Below are positions 1 to 5,157 of a DNA stretch of 5,157 nucleotides, piece after piece. This stretch comes from Verrucomicrobiales bacterium. GTDB taxonomy: Bacteria; Verrucomicrobiota; Verrucomicrobiia; Verrucomicrobiales; Akkermansiaceae. The notes under the pieces were generated by a model, which was given only the letters and a program-made list of their open reading frames with translations, searched no databases and was not told where the DNA came from. The stretch lies in assembly GCA_003483645.1 (NCBI GenBank), contig DMYM01000444.1:1-5157 (forward strand). The letters are read 5' to 3'. Made by a program: the position numbers and the translations under genes. Numbering within the stretch: the stretch's first letter is position 1; the number at the start of each line of letters is the position of its first letter.

Positions 1-467
1 GTGCTCAGGGCACGGCAGATGGCGACCCGCTGTCTCTCGCCGTGGGAGAGGTTGCGGGGGTGCATCTTCCAGTAGCCTGCGATTCCGGTATGCTCGGCGA
101 GTCGCTTCGCCTCCGCTTCGATGGCGGCCCGTTGCGATCTCAGGCCGAGATGCACGGGGAGAAGAATGTTGTCTCTTACCGCGAGATGCTCGACCAGTTC
201 AAACTCCTGGAAGATGAGCCCTATTCGCGCCAGCCTGAAGGCTGCACCCATGGCGTCTCCCAGGGAGCTGATCTCGACGCCGTCCACGCTGACAGCTCCC
301 CTGGACGGGTGCAGAATCCCGGCGGCCAGATTGAGGAAGGTGGTCTTTCCGCACCCACTGGGCCCGACGATCGCGGTCGCCTGTGCCGCTTGGCAAACGA
401 AGCGGTCGATCCGCAGCCGGTAGTCGCTTTGCGGATATTGAAATTCGATCTCTTCGACTCGGAGCAC
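1..467 (-). CDS. ABC transporter ATP-binding protein, LolD/MacB/FtsE-like (3' part off the window)
   Basis: This is the nucleotide-binding subunit of an ABC transporter, which hydrolyses ATP on the cytoplasmic side to drive a membrane permease. The 155 visible residues show a Walker A motif GPSGCGKTT (35-43), a Q-loop GLIFQEFEL (83-91, Gln87) and the signature LSHGERQRVAICRAL (140-154). Walker B, the D-loop and the switch His lie beyond the left edge, so the gene is cut at roughly two thirds of a usual 220-240 residue protein. The signature reads LSHGE rather than LSGGQ, a variant I believe occurs in this group. The spacing and the IGLIFQ...LxVxDNIxLP pattern point to the LolD/MacB/FtsE class, which pairs with FtsX-like permeases; the substrate cannot be told. 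Start: GTG at 467 is the only usual start available, because an in-frame TGA lies at 473-471 and no ATG or TTG precedes Walker A. It follows the stop of the membrane-protein gene by 3 bases, so translational coupling is likely. No clear Shine-Dalgarno sequence is seen. Confidence 0.93.
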   Translation of the reverse strand, partial: MLRVEEIEFQYPQSDYRLRIDRFVCQAAQATAIVGPSGCGKTTFLNLAAGILHPSRGAVSVDGVEISSLGDAMGAAFRLARIGLIFQEFELVEHLAVRDNILLPVHLGLRSQRAAIEAEAKRLAEHTGIAGYWKMHPRNLSHGERQRVAICRALS

Positions 468-470
468 GGA

Positions 471-1742
471 TCAATCAGGGGTGGATGTTGAAGCGGACGC
501 CGGTTCCGGTTCGCGTTCGCGCTCATGCAGACTGAGCTGTGTGATCTTCCAGCTGTCCTGCAGGGGCTCAACCACGAAGGTGGCACGGTAGAGGTTGGTG
601 CGATCATGGAAGTGCCCCCAGTGTCCCACCCGGCCGCTCACCTCCCAGTTGCAGGCCGCTGTGAAGCCCGGCCGGTCGGGCAGGGGCGAGGGCTGTGAGT
701 CTTCGATGCGCAGATCATTCACGCGAACCCGTGAGCCATCCCGGGCGCGGCTCTCAAGGGTGCGCTGCACTTCGAGGAATATCGGGGTGAGGGCCGCTCC
801 TCCCACCACCTTGCTGAGGGCGTCGTACTGTTCACTTCGTTTGCGATAGTGGAAGGAGTGGTAGACGCCGCGCAGGAGGGGATCGAGAATGCGAGACGAC
901 TGGGTCTCGCTGAGTTCGGTCCCGGAGGCCTTGCCGATCTCCACCTTGATGTGTCTGAGGCTTGTCGCTGCGACGGCAAGGAGGATGAGCAGGACCGCGA
1001 GAGCGGGGTTTTTCCGTTCACTGCACAGGAACCTGATGACCGGAGGAACGAGACCCAGGCCGATCAGAACAGTGAGCCAGGGGAGGCGGATGACGTTGCC
1101 GTCGAGGGTGGGGAGGGCAGGAGGCGGGGGAGGAGCGTTGCGACCGGCGGAGCGATAGCGGCCGCGAATGTTCAATGCAGGATTGAACTTGGTGAGATTG
1201 AAGCTTCGCGTTCCTCCGGCATCGGCTACCTTGACAGTGACGAAGGGTGCATTCTCGGGGATGAGGTTCCAGAAGACCTGAAGGGCCTGGCGCAGGTCCA
1301 TGTTGGGGGCGGCGTAGACCGCGCTGATTCGGATGTCCTGTGGAGAGACGGTTGCCTCTGGATCGATGAGGGAGAATTCGGTGGCCTTGGGTTCGATGAA
1401 GTGAATGCGGTCGAGAGTGAACTCGATCGGTTCACCCTGGATGGTGACGGGGCATTTTTGCGCCAGAAAGTTGCCGATTCTCGGTTTCAGAGCGCTACGT
1501 TCTTCCGGGGAGAGTCTGGAATCTGCAGTGATTCCGAGGTCAAGCCATTGCTGGAGGGCGAGTGGGCTTACGACGAACTCCTTCTCGATCTGCCAAGCAT
1601 CAAGGTAGAGAGCTCCAGCCAGGTCGGCGGGAGGGGAAGGGGTCTCCTGCGCAGGCAGACCGGAAGCGAACGAGATCGCGAGAGTCAGAACGGCCCAGGG
1701 TTGAAGGGCAGGGAAACTGATGCTGATTTTTTTTTGTGGCAT
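471..1742 (-). CDS. Exported two-pass membrane protein of unknown function, partner of the adjacent ABC ATPase
   Basis: The product is 423 residues from ATG at 1742; I do not recognise a named family. The N-terminus looks like a Sec signal peptide: MPQKK, a hydrophobic core near 16-29, and a likely cleavage after LPA (31). A region of about 185 residues without membrane segments follows, ending in a proline run (204-208). Two hydrophobic helices lie at about 217-239 and 246-262, joined by a short basic loop (SERKN). This predicts that both the N-terminal and C-terminal domains face the periplasm. The C-terminal domain (about 263-410) has a helical start (LLRGVYHSFHYRKRSEQYDAL), then a beta-rich part with W366, a His/Trp cluster GHWGHFH (373-379) and W398. 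This resembles a small alpha+beta fold, but that is inference. The tail is low-complexity (ER, EP, AS, TS repeats). It is the first gene of a leftward pair with the ABC ATPase, so an accessory or substrate-handling role in that transporter is plausible. A TTG at 1799 would add 19 residues. I prefer the ATG because of the signal peptide, although no Shine-Dalgarno sequence precedes either start. Confidence 0.85.
   Translation of the reverse strand: MPQKKISISFPALQPWAVLTLAISFASGLPAQETPSPPADLAGALYLDAWQIEKEFVVSPLALQQWLDLGITADSRLSPEERSALKPRIGNFLAQKCPVTIQGEPIEFTLDRIHFIEPKATEFSLIDPEATVSPQDIRISAVYAAPNMDLRQALQVFWNLIPENAPFVTVKVADAGGTRSFNLTKFNPALNIRGRYRSAGRNAPPPPPALPTLDGNVIRLPWLTVLIGLGLVPPVIRFLCSERKNPALAVLLILLAVAATSLRHIKVEIGKASGTELSETQSSRILDPLLRGVYHSFHYRKRSEQYDALSKVVGGAALTPIFLEVQRTLESRARDGSRVRVNDLRIEDSQPSPLPDRPGFTAACNWEVSGRVGHWGHFHDRTNLYRATFVVEPLQDSWKITQLSLHEREREPEPASASTSTPD
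1727..1735 (-). repeat. A9 homopolymer in codons 3-6 of the leftward membrane-protein gene
   Basis: Nine consecutive T on the plus strand read as A9 on the coding strand (CAA AAA AAA ATC), encoding Gln-Lys-Lys-Ile in the basic N-region of the signal peptide. Such a tract can slip during replication or transcription, and a change of one base would truncate or abolish the product. That it is functionally variable is inference. Confidence 0.9.
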
Positions 1743-1755
1743 GCGCGCGCGCGCA
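1742..1755. repeat. Palindromic (GC)6 alternating purine-pyrimidine tract touching the start codon
   Basis: The 14 bases TGCGCGCGCGCGCA form a perfect palindrome containing six GC dinucleotides. Strict purine-pyrimidine alternation extends from 1739 to 1755. The tract occupies the position where a Shine-Dalgarno sequence for the ATG at 1742 would sit, and it overlaps that ATG by one base. Alternating GC runs are known to favour Z-DNA and to be prone to dinucleotide slippage. If translation instead began at the TTG at 1799, the tract would lie inside the coding region. Confidence 0.9.
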
Positions 1756-2142
1756 GGGCTTGATGGCGGGAGTCTACCGGGAGAGAGGAAGAGGAGCAAG
1801 GGTGTGGGACCGGGTGGTGCGCACGGTTGCGGTGCTTTTCAGGCATGGCAGGAGCAGTGACCGTGAACAGAGGCGGCGGAGCTCCTGAGGTCTCTGGCTG
1901 GCGGTGCGAGGGGAAAACCAGCGGTCAGGCGATCCGGATGCCCGCCCGTGGACATTCGATCCGGCGATGCAGCCGGGTGTTGGGGAGTGCGGCAATGTCT
2001 CCCGGGGACGGCTTATTCCCCATGAGTTCGGATCAAGCTGGAGGCCGGGAGATCAGATTCATCCTCTGAAGGGATTAATTTGGGACGGTTAGCTTGTAAA
2101 ATCCCTTCGGTAGTGCCAACCTTTCCTGGTTCAAGAAAACCC
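1743..2142. other. Divergent intergenic region (about 400 bases) without a convincing gene
   Basis: This spacer separates the leftward transporter pair from the rightward multi-haem gene, so promoters for both should lie within it. Short open frames exist on both strands (for example about 1774-1995 leftward and 1827-2069 rightward), but their translations are Arg/Ser/Pro-rich without recognisable motifs, and they look like chance frames in GC-rich DNA. I could not identify a convincing sigma-70 promoter for the leftward genes. For the rightward gene, TAAAAT at 2097-2102 resembles a -10 box, but its best -35 (TTAATT, 2075-2080, 16-base spacing) is weak. No tRNA, terminator with a T-run or repeat array was seen. 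The notable elements are the GC tract at the left end and the inverted repeat at 2066-2110. Confidence 0.6.
2066..2110 (+). promoter_or_regulatory. Inverted repeat upstream of the multi-haem gene: possible operator or leader hairpin
   Basis: GAAGGGATT (2068-2076) is mirrored perfectly by AATCCCTTC (2100-2108), giving 9 base pairs around a 23-base loop. As RNA it extends to 11 pairs with a U-G (2067/2109) and a C-G (2066/2110). The right arm ends 34 bases before the ATG at 2143 and overlaps a possible -10 box TAAAAT (2097-2102). That arrangement would suit a repressor site; if transcription starts upstream, it would instead form a stem in the leader. No T-run follows, so it is not an intrinsic terminator. 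The function is inferred only from symmetry and position. Confidence 0.4.
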
Positions 2143-5100
2143 ATGAGACACACGCACGGATTCCTTTCGTCGCTGGCGCTGACAGCCATTGCTATTTTCC
2201 CGGTCGGGTTCGTTCACGGTGCGGAAGGAGACAATGAAGGCTCCGATGGTCCAGTCAGTTACTGGAACGATATTCGGCCCCTGATGCAGGGGAGTTGTCA
2301 GGGGTGTCACCAACCGGCCAAGGCCAAGGGCGATTATATCCTCACCGATGTGAAGCGCCTCATCAAGGGTGGGGAGAGCGGTGACGCGGCAGTTCTTCCG
2401 GGAAAACCCGATGAGAGTTTTCTGATTGAGCAGATTATTCCTGGTGCGGATGGCAAGGCGGAGATGCCTCCCAAGGATAAGGCTCTGCACGAGACCGAGA
2501 TTGCCCTGCTCAAGCGCTGGATTGCCGAGGGCGCGGTGGACGATACGCCCGAGAACGCCTTCCAGAAGTATGACATGAAGAATCCGCCGGTTTATGCGGT
2601 GCCACCGGTGGTGACTTCGATGGATTACTCCCCCGATGGATCATTGCTTGCGGTGGCGGGTTTTCACGAGGTCCTTATCCACAAGGCGGACGGGAGCGAG
2701 TTGGTGGCAAGGTTGGTGGGACTTTCCGAGCGCATAGAGAGTGTGGCCTTCTCGCCGGACGGCAGTATGCTGGCGGCAACCGGGGGGTTGCCTGGCCGCA
2801 TGGGGGAGGTGCAAGTCTGGGATGTCGCAAAGAAGGCGCTCAAGGTTTCGGTGCCGGTGACTTATGACACGGTTTACGGGGCCGCCTGGTCTCCGGACAG
2901 CAAGCTGGTTTCCTTCGGGTGCAGCGATAACACCCTTCGAGCAATCAAGGTTTCGGACGGGAAACAGGTGCTTTTCATGGGGGGACACAACGACTGGGTC
3001 CTTGATTCCGTCTTCTCCCGCGATGGCAAGCAGGTGATCAGCGTGGGGCGCGATATGACGGCAAAGCACACCGAGGTGGAAACCGAGAGACTCATCGACA
3101 ACCTTACCTCTATCACACCTGGTGAGTTGAAGGGCGGGATTGCGGCGGTGGCGGGTCATCCATCAAAGGACGAGGTCCTGGTGGGTGGTTCCGATGGGCA
3201 ACCACAGGTCTTCCGCCTGAAGCGGCAGACTGCGCGCAAGATTGGGGACAACGCCAATGTGGTTCGCAAATTCCCGCGTATGCCGGGGCGTATCTGGGAC
3301 CTTTCCTTCAACAGGGACGGGAAACGGGCGGCTGGAGTCAGCAGCCTGAATGGCGGGGGCACGGTCACCATCTACACCTCCGAGTACGACAGTGGCATCC
3401 CTGGGGACATCAAGAATATCTTCAACAAGACACCTAACGCAGGAGAGAAGCAGAAACTGGAGGAATACTGGGCACGCGAAGTGAAGGTGCTTCATTCCGT
3501 CGATGTGCCGGAAACGGAGATGTTCTCGCTGGCCTTCTCTCCCGACGGCAAGATTCTTGCGGCGGCCGGAGCGGATGGGAAAGTGCGCTTCATTGAAGTG
3601 GAGAACGGAAAGGTGAAGGGCGATTTCGTGCCGGTAAAGGTGGAAGGGGCCAAGGTTGTGTCCAAGCGTGAGGAAGGAGAGCAGAAGCCACTCAATCGGA
3701 AACGCGGCAAGCGGGCAGAACTCAACGAGCGCAAGATATCTGCGGACGAGATCATTTCCCTGTCCCTGGAACCGGGTGAGATCGTCTTCGACAAATCCAA
3801 GCAGTATGTGCAGCTCCTGGTGACTGCGGTTTTGAAACAGGGAGGAAAATCCGATGTGACCCGGCAGGTGTTGGCAGAGGCGGCAGGCGGGCTTCTGGAA
3901 GTGACTCCGCGGGGGAGGGTTCAACCCATCAGGGATGGCGAAGGAATGCTGTCGGTGAGTCTCGGCAATCATAAGGCTGAGGCGAAGGTGATGGTTACGA
4001 ATGTGAAGGAGCCCTACGTTCCCGACTACGTACGTGACGTTAAGCCGGTGCTCAGCCGGATGGGTTGTGATGCCGGAACCTGTCACGGCGCCAAGGACGG
4101 TAAAAACGGATTTAAACTTTCCCTCCGCGGCTACGATCCACTCTTGGACGTGCGGGCCTTTAGTGATGATATTTCGGCCCGGCGTGTGAATTACGCCTCT
4201 CCCGACGATAGTCTCATGCTCCTGAAGGCTACCGGAGCGGTTCCTCACGAGGGACAGCAGGTGACCCAACCGCATTCGGAATATTACCAGATTATCCGCG
4301 ACTGGATCGCCAATGGATCAAGTTTGCCCGACCCCAAGCCGGTAGTGAAGTCGATCGAGGTGTCTCCGAAGAACCCCGTGATCCAGGAAGTGGGTGGGCA
4401 GCAGCAGATACGGGTAGTAGCAACCTATGCGAATGGTTCGACGCGTGATGTGACGCGCGAATCGTTCCTGGAGAGCGCCAATCAGGACGTGGCGATCCAT
4501 GACGATTATGGATTGATGACCACCCTGCGCCGGGGAGAAGCGCCCGTGCTGGCGCGCTACGAAGGTGCTTACGCGGCCACTACTCTGACGGTGATGGGAG
4601 ATCGGAGCGGGTTCGAGTGGGTCGAGCAACCGGCCTGGGGAGAAATAGACAAACTGGTGGCAGCCAAGTGGCAGCGCATGAGGATTCTGCCCAGCGATCT
4701 CTGCAGCGACGAAGAGTTCTGCCGTCGGATTTATCTCGATTTAATCGGGCTGCCGCCCAAGCCACTTCAACTGAAGTTGTTCCTGGCGGATCCCACCGAA
4801 TCGAAGACCAAGCGGGAGGAAGTTATCGATGATCTCATAGGTTCTCCCGGATTTGTGCAGCACTGGACCAACAAGTGGGCCGACATGCTGATGGTGAACA
4901 GCAAGTTCCTCGGAGGGGAGGGAGCCAAGATCTATCGTGAGTGGATCCGCAAGGAGGTAGAGGCCAATACGCCCTATGATACTTTCGTGCGTAAGATTCT
5001 TACCGCCAGTGGATCGAACAAGGAGAACCCGCCCGCGTCCTACTTCAAGATTCATCGTAAGCCTGACCTCCTGATGGAGAATACCACGCACCTTTTCCTG

Positions 5101-5157
5101 GCGACCCGCTTCAGCTGCAACAAGTGCCATGATCATCCCTTCGAGCGGTGGACCCAG
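2143..5157 (+). CDS. Secreted multi-haem protein: cytochrome c - WD40 propeller - Ig-like - CxxxxCH haem - Ig-like - DUF1549 (3' end off the window)
   Basis: This is an unbroken frame of 1005 codons with no stop in the window. Domains in order: a signal peptide (hydrophobic about 7-24, probable cleavage near VHG/A, 26-27); a planctomycete-type cytochrome c domain with CQGCH (52-56) and likely axial Met108 in EMPPK; a WD40 propeller about 157-498, in which I count seven blades starting near 157, 201, 247, 289, 335, 387 and 463, several with SPDG turns (163-166, 204-207, 466-469); a K/R/E-rich linker about 500-535; an Ig-like domain about 538-622; a second haem domain with CDAGTCH (642-648) and FKLSLRGYDP; a BIG2-like domain about 736-818; and DUF1549 from about 834, with RIYLDLIGLPP (862-872) and CNKCHDHPFERW (992-1003). 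Family members normally continue into DUF1553, so several hundred residues are missing. Haem is expected to be attached outside the cytoplasm. The precise role is unknown; electron transfer linked to substrate binding or breakdown is a common guess. ATG 2143 is chosen because it gives a clean signal peptide. GTG 2113 is also in frame, and only a weak AAGAAA precedes the ATG. The gene is transcribed divergently from the ABC pair, with no evident functional link. Confidence 0.93.
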   Translation, partial: MRHTHGFLSSLALTAIAIFPVGFVHGAEGDNEGSDGPVSYWNDIRPLMQGSCQGCHQPAKAKGDYILTDVKRLIKGGESGDAAVLPGKPDESFLIEQIIPGADGKAEMPPKDKALHETEIALLKRWIAEGAVDDTPENAFQKYDMKNPPVYAVPPVVTSMDYSPDGSLLAVAGFHEVLIHKADGSELVARLVGLSERIESVAFSPDGSMLAATGGLPGRMGEVQVWDVAKKALKVSVPVTYDTVYGAAWSPDSKLVSFGCSDNTLRAIKVSDGKQVLFMGGHNDWVLDSVFSRDGKQVISVGRDMTAKHTEVETERLIDNLTSITPGELKGGIAAVAGHPSKDEVLVGGSDGQPQVFRLKRQTARKIGDNANVVRKFPRMPGRIWDLSFNRDGKRAAGVSSLNGGGTVTIYTSEYDSGIPGDIKNIFNKTPNAGEKQKLEEYWAREVKVLHSVDVPETEMFSLAFSPDGKILAAAGADGKVRFIEVENGKVKGDFVPVKVEGAKVVSKREEGEQKPLNRKRGKRAELNERKISADEIISLSLEPGEIVFDKSKQYVQLLVTAVLKQGGKSDVTRQVLAEAAGGLLEVTPRGRVQPIRDGEGMLSVSLGNHKAEAKVMVTNVKEPYVPDYVRDVKPVLSRMGCDAGTCHGAKDGKNGFKLSLRGYDPLLDVRAFSDDISARRVNYASPDDSLMLLKATGAVPHEGQQVTQPHSEYYQIIRDWIANGSSLPDPKPVVKSIEVSPKNPVIQEVGGQQQIRVVATYANGSTRDVTRESFLESANQDVAIHDDYGLMTTLRRGEAPVLARYEGAYAATTLTVMGDRSGFEWVEQPAWGEIDKLVAAKWQRMRILPSDLCSDEEFCRRIYLDLIGLPPKPLQLKLFLADPTESKTKREEVIDDLIGSPGFVQHWTNKWADMLMVNSKFLGGEGAKIYREWIRKEVEANTPYDTFVRKILTASGSNKENPPASYFKIHRKPDLLMENTTHLFLATRFSCNKCHDHPFERWTQ

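Noticed and set aside
849..1763. Long plus-strand open frame (about 304 codons) opposite the membrane-protein gene
   Set aside because: Its translation is Gly/Glu/Arg/Asp-rich with no motif, whereas the opposite strand gives a signal peptide, two membrane helices and a tight link to the ABC ATPase. It is an antisense shadow.
1930..1970. Direct repeat CGATCCGG at 1930-1937 and 1957-1964, each followed by ATGC-like bases
   Set aside because: About one 8-base repeat is expected by chance in a 400-base spacer, and there is no third copy.
1774..1995. Leftward small frame of 73 codons in the intergenic region
   Set aside because: Ser/Arg/Pro-rich, no motif, and it overlaps the probable promoter region and the start of the leftward gene; no supporting ribosome binding site.
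1827..2092. Rightward small frames (80 and 62 codons) in the intergenic region
   Set aside because: Low-information translations, mutually overlapping in different frames, with no ribosome binding site or domain signal.
2080..2102. TTGGGA (2080-2085) and TAAAAT (2097-2102) as a sigma-70 promoter
   Set aside because: The spacing is only 11 bases, far from the usual 16-18, so the pair cannot be called a promoter. TAAAAT alone is kept only as a weak -10 candidate.
2066..2110. Inverted repeat as a rho-independent terminator
   Set aside because: The loop is long (23 bases), no T-run follows, and the site lies in a divergent region where neither neighbouring gene ends.
3163..4275. Long minus-strand open frame (about 370 codons) inside the multi-haem gene
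   Set aside because: It lies opposite clear WD40, Ig-like and haem-domain coding sequence. Its product is His/Leu/Arg-rich without recognisable domains, as expected from antisense of GC-biased codons.

Overview
The window looks like chromosome from a member of the Planctomycetes-Verrucomicrobia (PVC) group. The main reason is the long rightward gene. It joins a planctomycete-type cytochrome c domain, a WD40 beta-propeller, Ig-like domains, a second CxxxxCH haem domain and a DUF1549 domain, an architecture expanded mainly in that group. Genes are moderately GC-rich, both genes with visible starts lack clear Shine-Dalgarno sequences, and no mobile element, RNA gene or CRISPR array was seen. The phylum cannot be settled from the sequence alone.

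Layout: two leftward genes occupy about 1-1742. The upstream one (471-1742) encodes an exported, two-pass membrane protein of unknown function. Three bases after its stop, in the same frame, begins an ABC-transporter ATPase of the LolD/MacB/FtsE type (467 to the left edge), cut off just after its signature motif. The two are almost certainly co-transcribed, and their context suggests an ABC export or lipoprotein-type machine whose permease would lie beyond the left edge. A divergent spacer of about 400 bases (1743-2142) follows. It carries a (GC)6 tract against the leftward start codon and a perfect 9-bp inverted repeat just upstream of the rightward gene.

The rest (2143 to the right edge) is one uninterrupted reading frame of 1005 codons with no stop in the window. 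It encodes a secreted multi-haem protein with three c-type haem motifs (C52-C55-H56, C642-C647-H648, C992-C995-H996), a probable seven-bladed propeller between the first and second haem domains, and two Ig-like domains. The DUF1549 region is cut at the third haem motif; a DUF1553 part normally follows. Its role is not established for the family. Electron transfer coupled to extracytoplasmic breakdown or binding of a substrate is a common guess.

No clearly new defence or mobile system is visible. The most unusual elements are the unknown membrane partner of the ABC ATPase, the two simple-sequence tracts around its start codon, and the inverted repeat before the multi-haem gene.
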